Assembly (NCBI GenBank): GCA_019009955.1
Contig: CM032229.1
Coordinates: forward strand, 147,440,001 to 147,504,000
Source of the DNA: Riptortus pedestris
Taxonomy: Eukaryota > Arthropoda > Insecta > Hemiptera > Alydidae
Direction: 5' to 3'
Length of the DNA stretch: 64,000 nt
Part shown: in pieces, positions 1-12,460 of the stretch
Layout of the letters: the number at the start of each line of letters is the position of its first letter
Numbering within the stretch: position 1 is the stretch's first letter
Position numbers and translations under genes: made by a program
Notes under the pieces: model-generated
Database searches by the model: none
Told to the model about the DNA's origin: nothing
The model's input: only the letters and a program-made list of their open reading frames with translations

Positions 1-25
1 GCATAGAACAATAAATTACATTATA

Positions 26-243
26 CAAAATAAATTAATTTATTTACGTTGGCTAATCGGGACGAGTTACCTATAGGGAACCACCCTTTTCTAGCCAGGG
101 TGTAACTAAGGAATTTATTTAATGAGTCCGTCACTAAATAAATTTCTACAGTCCAGGGCGGGAATCGAACCGCCACTCTAGAGGCTTACCATATGAGATT
201 AAGACCAACGCTTTAAACCAAGCGGCCTACACCTGACCCCCGA
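26..243 (-). mobile_element. tRNA-derived SINE, near full length
   Basis: Read on the minus strand this begins with a tRNA-like head, has a Pol III B-box (GGTTCGATTCC-type) and a long variable arm, and then a body ending in an A/T-rich AATAAA-like tail. The long variable arm and CTTAA anticodon-loop region resemble a type II tRNA, most like tRNA-Leu(UAA); this assignment is inference. The body (TTTATTTAGTGACG...; CACCCTGGCTAGAAAAGGGTGG) recurs in seven other places in this window. This is the best copy for the tRNA head. Confidence 0.8.
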
Positions 244-269
244 AAAGAGGTATTAACACTAACTAACCC

Positions 270-765
270 ACATACGGAGTTTCGTTTAGGTCGGTTTAGT
301 CTTTTGTGACCAAGAAAACTGTTGACTTATGCTATAGTTTTAGCCTATATCTTGTATACAAGATATACCGTACGCTGAAAACGTCGCTGCACGACAAAAG
401 TGTATCTAACAAAAGATACTCTAAATAACAACACAAACACCTTTTATTACGTGTATATTTGCCAAAAAACAATAGGAAACGAAATATCGTTATTTTTAAT
501 TTCAGGCCTCCCATCCTGTTCGCCTCTTAGAATATTAGTATAGCCTATAGTCTAAGTGGTAGTAATACACATACCAAGTTTCATAAAATTCGGTTGAGTA
601 GTTTGGGCATGAAAAAGTAACAAACAGACATATAAAATACAGACACCAAAGCTACAAATTGCAGATATCGTGTCTATGGCATGTGAAACGTAAACGTTTC
701 CATAAAATTTGAGAAAAAAATCAATGTACAAACATGTATATATGTATATATATATATATAATATG
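270..765 (+). mobile_element. T300-family repeat, partial copy
   Basis: Contains one diverged ~300-bp unit (TAGTCTTTTGTG..., ATAGGAAACGAAATATCG, TTTCAGGCCTCCC) followed by the family 3' part (CAAGTTTCATAAAATTCGG, GAAAAAGTAACAAACAGAC) and a TA microsatellite. The head (CCCGGCTTCGCCCGG) is missing. The 3' segment (TGTGAAACG... AAAAAAATCAATGTACA) matches the end of the copy at 7077-8380. Confidence 0.65.
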
Positions 766-2157
766 GTTATGATACAAGGTGTTAAATCAATTTAGGAATA
801 ACTCCTCTTTTTCTCGTCGGCATGGTCATTTGGTTTTCTGGACTAACCAGGTGAAATGCTGATAAAGCGATTCATTGGAAAATCAAAAACTCAATTGTAA
901 CAAATCAATTTATCTCCCCAGCATATTCAGCTCCAAACTTGACAGTCGGTATTCATCACCCTTGATATTCAATTACGTATTGCTTTGGCAGACCTTATGG
1001 ATTTGAATCCTGGAATTGTACATGAAAAACTATTGCACTAACCAATGTACTAAGGTATTTTCGTAAATTCGTTATTTAAACATTTGTGCTTGATTAGTTT
1101 TAACTTCGGGCTGTAATTTATGGTGCCTAGGCTTTGGATGGGGCTCTTTTTTGTTTGGTGTAAATAATGAAACTCCACGGTTAGCGAATAGACTGTTCTA
1201 GCATTTAATGTATTTGGAGATGACTACAAACCGTTCATTAAGTGCAGTTCGTTGGGCTAGAAACTAATGCTAAATAATGGAACCGCTGGCCTGAAAATTG
1301 ATCAGCTAGGCCGTATCGTCCCTGTTTCTCTATTGGTAATTGGCTTCAATTCCACTTGCCTTGGACAGTCGTATTAATGCGCATCTACAAATTATGGTAA
1401 ACCAGTCAAATCGACTGTGGATATACTTTTGTCGTCCATAATGATATTACATATAATGTTCTAATGTGAAGTATTGAAATGTCACACATTTACTGTCTGA
1501 ATCTAGCCCCTTTTTTTCCTTCTCATTTCAATACATTTCTCTGAAAGAAGGGAGCACATTTCTACAAATAACCACTTTTACGTCTCGTTAAGTTTCGTTT
1601 AATATCACATATTGTGAATTGAGCATGATATTCTAAAATAAATGTTTTATAATTTCTTCAATACCGTTTTTCCATTTTCATTAACCTCATGGCTAACAAT
1701 GAAATGTCTGCAATTTTTAAAGCAGAATCTATTGGCTTTTTGGCATAACACTATCGACCAATTGATTCTGGCTCTCATGGATTTCATAAAAAAAACTCTA
1801 GATAGAGAATTGAGTTTAATACCAATTACCCAATCAAACTGTTTCTTGTTCACATTTTGTTATTTGAAAAGTTGTATTCTATCAAAACAGACAATTGTTC
1901 GCCCTCTCCATATTCATATTGAATACATTTCCCCCCCCCCCTTTAGAAATTCATAGAATCAATCGATTTTTGATGTTTTATATGTTGTTTTAGACTTACT
2001 AATGTGGATTGGGTACCTTTCATGGTTAATGAATGTATGTACCTAATGGTTATTTGCTAAATTCCACTGGGAAGTAAATTGTCTTGCTGAGTTATGGAAT
2101 AGTAATATCATACCTTAGTCCTTGACGGAAAAATGTACTCGTATGTATAATACTGAT
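766..2157. other. unassigned AT-rich sequence
   Basis: No recognisable gene or repeat-family match inside the window. The open frame at 1642-1956 has no recognisable domain and overlaps an antisense frame, so it is not called. Confidence 0.5.
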
Positions 2158-2919
<762 letters not shown>

Positions 2920-2922
<3 letters not shown>

Positions 2923-3971
2923 GATAATTTTAATTGGTTTTAACAGCTATATCATGTTGTTTATCGTTGTTGTATCAACAGTCTAGTAATTGGCAATGGT
3001 AATAATCGGTATGCATCCAAAGAATTACTGTCAACAAAAATTGAGTTACATAAAATTCTGAAAGGTTACTTGTTTTTTAAGTAGGTAAAAGTGCGGCACA
3101 AGAAATGCCCGTGCAAGTAACAGCCTTCCACTCCCTCAAAATCTCAACCAATTACGGCTACACATCCTGTACGCCACCTCATATTTAATAAATATAATAA
3201 AGAATTTATAGAGTTTATCAAAAATATATATATGGATCTAGCAAACATACATTAGAATGTAAAGTTGATTGTGAGGAATGAGAATTATAATTCAATATAT
3301 TTACCTTACATAGACTCGTAAATTAAACATAGGTTGAGTTTAACTTTAATTGCTTTCTTTTTTTTTAATTTTATTTACTTATTTTTTTTTTCATTTCATT
3401 TATTAATTGTTGTTGTAATTTTCTTACTTATTTTAATATTTTATTTTATTATTATTTTTGATATTATATTTGATTAGATGGTTGATTAGTGTGTATATGT
3501 TGTAAAATAAAAATGTAATTAAACATAATCATACATGTAATATGCCATGTGGCAATGGAACATGTATTTGTGTATGTATAAATAACTCCTTATAGGGTTA
3601 CTATGAGGAGGGAAAAAAATTCTCTCCGATATTGAGTGCCGCAGAATATCTTTGTCGTTTACAAAATGTTCAATTAAGAATTAATTTTTTTCACATTTAT
3701 TATTATTTTATTTTGTGTGAACCGCATAATAATAGTGACGTGATGTGTGTACCATTCCGTATGGTTTATTTGGAGGGAGTTCTCCCTTTAAACTGAATGA
3801 CAAAGTTTCAGCTTACAGGTCTCTCATCTAAGTAACTAGCGAACTCATTAAGTTCTTGTAAGAAAATAACTTGGGCTTCGTCGTTCGTCTTCTCTAATCT
3901 ACAACTTTCTTACTGAAGTCACTCAATGATTACTTCCTTTCAGGTTCTGTATTTGTGTTTACGCTATATTG

Positions 3972-3973
<2 letters not shown>
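2920..3973. other. unassigned AT-rich sequence with T-rich low-complexity stretch
   Basis: No gene seen. About 3350-3480 is T-rich low complexity (TTATTTTATT-type). No family match to the rest of the window was recognised. Confidence 0.5.

Positions 3974-4013
<40 letters not shown>
3974..4013. repeat. (TA)n microsatellite
   Basis: About 40 bp of uninterrupted TA dinucleotides, followed by TATGTATGTATA. Confidence 0.95.
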
Positions 4014-4021
<8 letters not shown>

Positions 4022-4395
4022 ATAATTTGGAAATAGTTGCAGTAATTTGAACAATAAATGAAAAAGGTGAACCGAAGAATTCAGGCTGAATGTAAAATGC
4101 CTTAAAATAGAAATCGCATGACTAGGAGTCGGAGTATAAACAAAGAAAAAATATAAACACTGTTTATAATTCAAGTTACCGCAAAATGAATAGAACAACT
4201 ACCACAATATTAATTAAGAATATAATTAATGTTATGATAGATCTCTGTGTAATGGAATGTCGAAAAAAACACATTTTCAAAATCGGATGACCAGATTAGG
4301 AGGAACTCCGTACCTAAAATGGTACGTGTAAAATGTATCAGAGGTGTGGATCACAAATATAACGCGAAACTCATGAGGGAACACAACTGAAAACC
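4014..4395. other. unassigned sequence
   Basis: No recognisable feature. An open frame crossing into the TA array (3959-4198, minus) is not supported as a gene. Confidence 0.5.
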
Positions 4396-4830
4396 GAAAA
4401 AGCCGGTCACGCAGCGTGAACTAAGCAGATTTCATTCGTGGCGGTTTGACACACTATAGATCTCCTCTCATCCATATATTTCTTATATCAGGGTGAAATA
4501 GACGGGGGGGGGGCGTTAATGACAGCTGAAATCAATAATGTGCTAATAACTCATTTAATATTTATGCTCCAAAATAATGTATACAAGGATAGAGCGTTAA
4601 TAGTTTAACAAGATTGGTTCTATAATGTGTTGATACGACTTATAAAAACGGAGATATTTTTGAAATCCTCCCCTCTAAACCCCACTTGTTCTTGGTCCGA
4701 TTGCAGATATTAACGATTATGCACATGAGTGTTGAATTAAACAGTTAAATATCGATTATGGTGTAGATCAGATATACATTATAGTGTAAAGAACTTAAGT
4801 TATAATTGATGACGTTATCACACAACGTAT

Positions 4831-4878
4831 TTGCGCGGGGGCCTTGCTAATCTTCTCATTATCCTTCCAATTTTAGTA
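4831..4878 (-). ncRNA. U6 snRNA-like segment in antisense (retropseudogene piece)
   Basis: The + strand reads as the reverse complement of the conserved U6 snRNA central region: GCTAATCTTCTC, then CCTTCCAATTTTAGTA, preceded by TTGCGCGGGGGCC. It corresponds to roughly U6 nucleotides 23-70 with a few substitutions. The U6 5' stem-loop and 3' end are missing, so it is not a functional gene. It is joined directly to the 3' half of the SINE and lies inside the same target-site duplication. Confidence 0.85.
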
Positions 4879-5025
4879 GAATAGCGAGTTCGATTCCCAC
4901 CCTGGGCAGTAGAAATTTATTTAGTGACGTACGCATTATGGTAACCTTTAGATAAATCGTCCCGATTAGTCATAGTAGCATAAAGTGGACGTAAATAGTT
5001 ATAAACTATAAAAAATAAAAAAAAA
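4835..5025 (+). mobile_element. chimeric U6(antisense)-SINE retroinsertion with 13-bp TSD
   Basis: U6-like antisense sequence (to about 4878) is fused to the SINE from the tRNA T-arm onward (AGCGAGTTCGATTCCCACC at about 4883), then the SINE body (TTTATTTAGTGACG) and an A-rich tail to 5025. It is flanked by ACAACGTATTTGC at 4822-4834 and ACAACCTATTTGC at 5026-5038. The H-element sequence continues across the insertion, which confirms the boundaries. This is the signature of target-primed reverse transcription with a template switch. Confidence 0.88.
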
Positions 5026-5520
5026 ACAACCTATTTGCATTTATCTCACAAAGAAAAAGTTCAAAGAGAACATTTTATGGTATTTAGGGTTTAAACAAAG
5101 TGCTTCAGGATATAACAGTTAATATGACATGAGTAGAAGTGGGGGTTTACCGAAGGGAGAACTAATAAATGCATATATCTAGGTTAATAATCAAGACCGT
5201 GAAAATCATTATATATCAACATTTATAGACAACGAATTCTATTTGCAATAAGATTGGTTCTATACACTTTCTCGATCCGAGGTCCGATTTCAGGCGTTAA
5301 CTAACTTGGTCTTTATTATAAGATCTTCATAAAACTATTAAATATCGAGTTTGGTAACTATCAAAGAAACATTGCGACCCGTAGAAAGGTAAGAGAAATT
5401 ATGTATGTGTATATATATGTATATAACATTTTTTAATGGACCTCATTTTCGTCATTTCCTTGTTGGATCGATAGACATTTGAGGAAATTTTTCGAGAATG
5501 ACCTCAATAGCTAGCTTACC

Positions 5521-6271
5521 AAGAGCAGGAGCAACCATTAGCTAAAATACTCCTATAGCCTATTTCAGCTTAAGAATTTAATTTCAAAATATCGATATAT
5601 ATATATGAAGGTATATGTTCGTTTTTCATCTTGGGAGTCAACGATTCACCTTTGAGCACTGTGTAATGATGGGTTTTATTTTTAATTTTTTTTAAATACA
5701 TTCACTTTTATTGATATAGAGTATTGATGTTCCCATACCTAAAAATACCTATTGTATTTTTGGAGTGCAAGAAATCTAGGGCATTCAGTTAAGGTTGACC
5801 TCTCCTTTGGTTTATACGGCCATAAAAAAAGAGCCGTGGGCAAAAGAATATCGAAGGGCCTCGGTTGCGAATGAGAAGTGGTAGGCATACCATTACCCGA
5901 GAGGGTTGGGGATGGCGCAGAAGCTGTGGTAATTTATTGTTTATATAAGGCGTTTGGAATACCCTCCATACTTTATCTCAGCCTGGAATAATGCGATGGC
6001 CTCTCCCATTTCCACCGTCGCTATCGAGAATTTTTATCGACCTTTATATTCCCTCCAGCATCTAATGTCCCCCGCACTACTGTCGCTCTTCACACGGAAA
6101 GAATGATCCCAGAAATAATCCAGATTTGACCATGTTATTCTCAACTTCGTATAAAAACTACTAAGCTTCCAAATTGTCTTTAAATTTCTGATCTTTGTCC
6201 TGTCTATTTGAATATATAGTTTTCATTGGATCAAATGTAGACTTTTTGTAGATTTCGTTTTTATTTGGTAC
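5521..6271. other. unassigned sequence
   Basis: No gene seen. About 5820-6080 is less AT-rich than its surroundings (for example GGGTTGGGGATGGCGCAG) and matches nothing else in the window. Confidence 0.5.
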
Positions 6272-7027
6272 TAGCTAAGTTACCCGGCTTCGCCAGGGAA
6301 ATCATTTGAGGCTTTATGATGATGGTGTTTTTTTTTTGCTTTACTTTGTACAATATTTTTACATTTTCCCGTCTCAGGATAAATGCTTAGAATTTACAGC
6401 CGAGTACGGCGTGCTGGGGATAGGTTTATAATAATAGTATTTTTTATGCACTTAATTCTACAAAATACACAACATTTTTATATGATCCATTTCCAGTGCA
6501 TGTATCTTTTTTTTATATGTATATAGCATAATCATAGATTATCGTATTAGCAATATTATTCATAATCTTAGAAAGAATTTTGCATTCCGAACCATCTATG
6601 AATAAACGTTCATTTCCTCAAAAGTGTTCTAAAGCACCTCTTGGATTGCAGCTGTTTTATATACGTAATAACAACTCGATTCGTTTAGTTCGGTTGAGCA
6701 TTTTGTGCCATATAAAATTGTTGACACTTACTATAATTTTTAGACTATAACTCTTATATACTTCGGTATATGACAAAAGTGTATATAACAAATATTACTC
6801 TAAATAATATAATAAACAACTTTTGTTATTTACGTATTTGCTAAAAAATCAATAGGAAACGAAAAGTCACTATTTTTAATGTCAGCCCTCCCTTATAACC
6901 CCCACTCCTGTTCGTCTCAGAGAGTACTAATATATATACTCTCGGTTAGTAGTAATACACATACCAAGTTTCATAAAATTCGGTTCATCCGTTCACGATT
7001 CTATAAAGGACATACAGGCAAACATAC

Positions 7028-7076
<49 letters not shown>
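6272..7076 (+). mobile_element. T300-family repeat, copy with one tandem unit
   Basis: Starts with CTAGCTAAGTTACCCGGCTT, the family head. It has one ~300-bp unit (about 6690-6980), then the CATACCAAGTTTCATAAAATTCGG end and a (TA)n tail at 7030-7070. The next copy begins immediately after the TA tail, giving a head-to-tail pair. Confidence 0.8.
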
Positions 7077-8297
7077 CTAGCTCAGATACCCGGCTTCGCC
7101 CGGAAATTTATTTGAGGCTGGATGGTGATGGTATTTTCTTGGCAAGGTTTAACTTTGCACAATATATTGACATTTACCCTTCCCAGTGTTTAGGGTTAAT
7201 ATGCGTCGTTTCTGTGGATTTGTTAATAATAAAATTAATTTTTTATGTAAGACTGCACCGGTTTTCACTAACCACTAAACGGTTTCCTGTGCATTATGCA
7301 TAGATTTAAATTGTTAAAGACAAAATATTATAATAATATATTATAATTTGAATTATTTTTTCCAGATGAGGTACCTGGTAGTTCATATTGAAAAGAATTG
7401 TTGAGCAACTTTCTCTAAATAACAAAATAAACAACTTTTGTTATGTACATATTTGCCGAAACCCCAATAGGAAACGAAATATCACTATTTTTAATTTCAG
7501 GCCTCCCTTATAACCCCCACTCCTGCCCGTCCCTAGAATTGTTAGTATGGCTTATTATAAGGAAGATGTTAGTGCTAATACACGTACCGAGTGTTTTATT
7601 TAGTTCGGTTGAGTCTTTTGTGCCAAATAAAATTGTTGACTCCCGCTATAATGTTTAGCGCATAACGCCTTTATACTTCGGTATACGACGATAGTGTATA
7701 TAACAAAAGTTGTTCTAAATAACAAAATAAACAACTTTTGTTATGTGCATATTTGCCGAAACCCCAACAGGAAACGAAATATCACTATATTTAATTTCAG
7801 ACCTCTCTTATAACCCCCACTCCTGCCCGTCCCTAGAAATGTTAGTATGGCTTATTATAAGGAAGGCTTATTATAAAATTGTTGACTTCCGCAGTAGTTT
7901 TTAACGTATAACTCATTTATACTTAGGTATACGACAAAAGTGTATTTAACAAAAGTTACTTCAAATAACAAAATAAACAACTTTTGCTATGAGCATAATT
8001 GCCGAAAATGTATTAGGAAACGAAATATTGCTATTTTTAATTTCAGCCCTTCACTATAACCCCCACTCCTGTTCGTCTCAGAGAATATTAACATAGCCTA
8101 AAGTCTAAGTTGGGTTAGTAGTAATATGCATATTAAGTTTCATAAAATTCGGTTCAGCCGTTTATGCGTGAAAAGGTAACAAGCAAACAAATAAACAATC
8201 ACACACGAAAGAAACAAAATGCAGTTATGATGTCATGTGAAACGAAAAGTTTTCGTGAAAATTCGCGAAAAAAAATCAATGTACAGACAGAGGTTAC

Positions 8298-8360
<63 letters not shown>

Positions 8361-8380
8361 TATATATATATATATATAGA
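7077..8380 (+). mobile_element. T300-family repeat, copy with about three tandem units
   Basis: Head TAGCTCAGATACCCGGCTTC at 7079. Units recur with TCTAAATAACAAAATAAACA near 7414, 7714 and (diverged) 7961, spacings of 300 and 247 bp; the last unit has lost about 50 bp. The tail ends in a long (TA)n array with GATA interruptions (8302-8380). No coding capacity is evident, and the small open frames over it follow the repeat. Confidence 0.85.
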
Positions 8381-10765
8381 TGCATTAAACGTACCATTCA
8401 GTTTTTTAATATTTCTAATTTGGTAAAAATTTATACAATTATACCTTAAATTTAAAACGTGTAAAATAGCCCAAACCCTTTAATCATCATTCAGTCAGAT
8501 TCTAATTATACTTAAATTATTGTGAAATCTTCTTTTTTTAATAACTTTGTAAAAATTTCTTTTATTTTCATTGACATTCCTTTTTTCTTGTGTAAAAATA
8601 GATGTAATTTCCTCACCACTTGCTGCCTCTGTTGAACTTCAAAATATAACCGCAATGCCTTTAACGTTTATTTTTAGGTGTTGTTATGGGTTACTGTAAT
8701 TGCCTTTATTTACGTCATTAATAGTGTTGATTGTCTCGGGTGGCCATTTTGCTTAGGATAGTAACGTTGGCTCCACCTACTTCCCCCTCCATTTTTTCCC
8801 CAGGTACTCCATTCTGCTCTCTAATAATCAGTCATATTACTTTTTTTATGATTAAGATTTTATTGTACATAAAGATTATTTTACACCTTCAATTTTTGGA
8901 ATCTTCAAATTTAATTTTCTATGTTTCGCGTTTTTTGTGCACATATACCTCCATTTGGCCGGTGTAATAATAATAGTAATGTAATAATAAATTAATTTAT
9001 TTTTCTTCTTCAGGGTATTATCCTTCTTATTTTAATCCATTTATTGAAACTCTCCCCTTAAAGTGAAGCATTTGGAGTGGTTAAATAAATGAATAAAGAG
9101 CAGACAGTGTGTCCGTTTATTGATGACTTCCTTGCCTTATCTATTTATAACTTAATTCCTGTCTGTCACTGTTTCTGCATGAAATGATGTTCACAATTAT
9201 TCAAACTCATCAACTCATTACATCTGATATACTTGCGACTTATAGGATGGGACTCCCAAATATAAACCCGTGCATAACATCGCCTAAGTACTTGTGTTTC
9301 TAAAGTGGAGTTCTTGCAATTTGAGATAAAAATGCAATGGCCTAGTAGTTCTGGGTTTGTATTAACACCTGCTCTAACCGTAACAGTCTTATAATTGAAA
9401 ATAAACACAGCGTGGTGTCTCAAGAATTTTCCGGTGATGACTTGTTACATTTTGGTTTCAAATAATCCAGTCAAAGATAAGGTTGGTGCATGCCAATTCT
9501 TAAGTTTCTTGTACCATTTAACCATTTATTTAACAGAGAATCCAGAGGTGCTATTGCTTTGTTTGAAATTTCGATCTTAGCATGCTTGTATTCTATGTGT
9601 TGTTCCTAATACCGCCTATAAGTGTGCTAGTTGGTAGTCCTAACTAACACTTCGTACAACGATGACTGTAAAATCAAGTATGGACAAACAGCTTTGATTT
9701 AGCTAAAGATCAAAAATAAATAAATTAAAGATTTTTTTTTTTTTAAATAAAATGAAAATGCTCAGGCCTCTACAGTACTTAGTAAGAGAAAACACGACCA
9801 ACACTAAGAGGAAAGCAATAAAAAAAATAAACACAGAAACCTCTCAGAAATCTTCTAAAGCACATTTTGGAAGCAAAAATAATCGGATAATTTCCGAGAG
9901 GTAATGTGCTCATTCTACTTTTATCTTGAACCAGAAGCATTGTGATACTACGAGTGGTTAGCTTAGAAAATGCACTTGCTTTTCTGTTCGGATGAATATG
10001 TTGTCAAAATTAAAGTTTTGTATTACTATTCTTTAACTTTTTTTTTATTAAAATAAATGTCCTCTTATTTGTTTATATCCTTATTTGAATTTATTAACTC
10101 AAAAAAATAATTGCTTCTCATTTCTTTTTCTTGATTTCTTCTTCAGTTTTCCATAACATGGAATGAGGTGCCAGATTGGAAGTCATTGCAAAGTTTTGAA
10201 GCACAGATTCTGCCAGAAGTGGGAAGAACTTATTAATAATCAAGTCCTCGAACATTCAATTACTCGATTAGCTATTAAAACCCTATCATAGAATTCGTTA
10301 TCGATATCAAATGAATCACACAAAGAATTAATTTATCTTAACCTCTAATTATTTGATTTTTATTAAACTTAAACTCGGAATGCCTTTATAATGTAAAATT
10401 TAGAAATATTAATTTCCAAGAAAACATTATAAAATGTTAGCATTATAGCAATATAAATATTTCGAACTATGACATCGTTTTTAAGTTAAAACACTCGTGA
10501 TAAAGAGATGGAATATGTTTTATTACTGTCAATATTTTATTACTTTTATCTCTTTTGAGAATAACAAACGGACTATGAAGAAAGGTTTTAACAAATTTGA
10601 AAGGAACATTTCTATTTAAAATTCTAAATACATGTTTATAGCGTTCGAAAAGGGATGTGGTAAGCGGTTTTCATCAATTCATATACGAGTAGTTAGATAG
10701 TACAGTGGATTCAGTGTAAAATAAATGTTTATCACCAACAAGAACTTTGCTAAAGTTAATAGCCT
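8381..10765. other. unassigned AT-rich sequence
   Basis: About 2.4 kb with no recognised transposon, RNA or gene. Frames at 8731-8967, 9166-9423 and 9395-9580 overlap each other in opposite strands and show no domain, so none is called. Confidence 0.5.
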
Positions 10766-11272
10766 ACTCCGTTACTATATGCCGGATCGAAAAATTGTAT
10801 ATAATCAATCTTATTGCAAATTAAATGTACTATAAATATTGCTGTATCCATTTGTTCTCTAACCTGAATATTAACCGAGATATTTGCATTTTTCAGTTTT
10901 CAGCCTTCAACCAACCTCCACCCCTACTCATGTAATATTAACTGTAAGCTGCTATATCATGAACCGCTTTATTCCAAGGCTAAATACCAAAGAGTGTTTT
11001 CATTGATCTACTACTTTTTGAGGTATACGAGAATACGTTCTCTTGACCTCCCCCCCCCTTCTTTTGTTCTAGTACTTCTAAAATTTGAGTGATTTTGATA
11101 AAAATTATCTATGATTCATTGCTCACTTCTCATTACCTTATGTATTTATTCATCTAATATTCACGGAGCTGTTAAGTGTTACCAGTATGTAATGATGTTC
11201 TATTGGAAAACTTCACGTTGGAAATCTGGTTAATTTATTCATCTCCTGCGCGACGGCCTTTTTATAAATATC
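10766..11272 (+). mobile_element. H-family element, 5'-truncated
   Basis: Starts inside core 1 (CTCCGTTACTATATGCCGG). It continues through the CAGCCTTCAACC... CCACCCCTACTCATG block and the C-run (about 11050) to a decayed 3' end, TTGGAAATCTGGTTAA, CTCCTGCGCGACGGCCTTTTT. The hairpin is damaged relative to ACGCAG-CCC-CTGCGT. Confidence 0.8.
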
Positions 11273-12325
11273 TACGGTTTTGAATTCTGTAGCAATTACC
11301 TAATATGCACACTATTGAAGTTTTGGTAATACAATTCTATTTTCGTGTGTTACATTCATGTGTACATTTTAATTCTGAACGCGACTTATCGAGTTACATT
11401 TACTGGAGAGACGTAGTCTTATTATTATTTTTATTTTAAATGTATTTGCTCTTTATGTTTTTGAATTGTACATGCTCTCCTATTGTGAATGCATTCAAAA
11501 ATGAAAGTTTTAAGGGTGTTTCTCATTTGGCATATTAATTCTTTGATCATTTTTATATTTACAGCTTTTTTAAAAACTTGTTTTCTCCTTTCTTAATTCT
11601 TAAAGACTTCTAATTAGATGTATTAATTAATCAGTTTAGCATACAATTTAAGCATGTTCTTTAGACAATTTATTGAGATTAATTGCAATAAAGGTTGAAA
11701 GGGAATAGCCACCTCTCATATATAAGTACATGGCTTCAAATTTAATTAACGCAGGCTTTGGTGAGTGTCCCCTCGGAGGTTGGCCAAGTACAGTTTAATA
11801 AGATGTTGGGTCTTTAGCTTTAGGCCATGCTGTTGAACCACTTTGTCTTGGCTCCTATAATTCATTTGTTCAGCCAACCTTTGCCTTCTCTGAGCCAGGC
11901 CTTTAGTATCGTCCTTTTCCTATTACCTTATATTAGGGCTATTATCCTATATTTCACCTTACAACTCTTGAAAATAATTCATTACTTTAGCTTGAGATTC
12001 AGTAACCTAGCACTATGGGTTTGCAGTAATAATGTATCTATTAATTACTTTACGAAATCCTTTTTTTATTTGCTATTCGTATTTTTATATTCATACGAGA
12101 TATTATAAATAATTGTACTCAATCTTTGCTGTTTACACTTATGGCATTTACTTGATTTGCTGATACCTATTGTCATTTTTAATACCATCGAAAAAATATC
12201 TCTTTATTCCAATTATTTCAGATAATTGTGATGGTTTTATACAATTAGATCGCAGAACAGTTTTTGTTTATTATAATAAAGGTTCTACAGAATAGGAAAT
12301 TCACCTCAACTAAATATATTTATGT
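11273..12325. other. unassigned AT-rich sequence
   Basis: No repeat match or gene recognised. The frame at 11827-12108 is hydrophobic only because of T-rich sequence and has no support. Confidence 0.5.
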
Positions 12326-12460
12326 GGCTCAGGTTTGTCATGTGAGTTATAGCGTTGGCCTTAAGCTCACATGGTAATCCTAGGGTGGCGAGTTCGATTT
12401 CCGCCTGGGGAAATGGGAATTTATTTAGTGACGAACTCTTTAAATAAAATCCTTAGTCAT
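12326..12460 (+). mobile_element. tRNA-derived SINE, 3' part eroded
   Basis: tRNA-like head GGCTCAGG..., GTTGGCCTTAAGCTCACATGG, B-box near 12390-12402 (GAGTTCGATTTCC) and body TTTATTTAGTGACGAACTC. Similarity fades after CCTTAGTCATAAG. It keeps the tRNA head that most other copies lack. Confidence 0.75.

Larger units (their letters stand above)
4396..5520 (-). mobile_element. H-family Helentron-like element, long form, split by a SINE
   Basis: Minus-strand copy. The 3' end is at 4396 (GCCGGTCACGCAGCGTGAACTAAGCAGATTT, split here: hairpin GTCACGCAGCGTGA, then CTAAGCAGATTT). The 5' block is at about 5440-5520 (GGACCTCATTTTCGTCA, GATCGATAGACATTTGAGG) and the TA/TG microsatellite slot at about 5400-5430. 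It contains two diverged copies of the core module, core 1 at about 5040-5390 and core 2 at about 4500-4780. A SINE chimera occupies 4835-5025 with a 13-bp target duplication, so the element itself is about 930 bp. Confidence 0.75.

Noticed and set aside
4831..4878. Functional U6 snRNA gene
   Set aside because: Only the central part is present, in antisense, without the 5' stem-loop, 3' end, TATA or proximal element. It lies inside a SINE insertion.
6879..7658. Small frames over the T300 copies (also 43277-43839 and 60547-60819)
   Set aside because: They recur because the repeat recurs. Frames differ between units and carry stops, so there is no conserved protein.
12326..12460. Functional tRNA gene
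   Set aside because: A-box and acceptor stem do not form a good cloverleaf and the sequence continues into the SINE body. It is a tRNA-derived SINE head.
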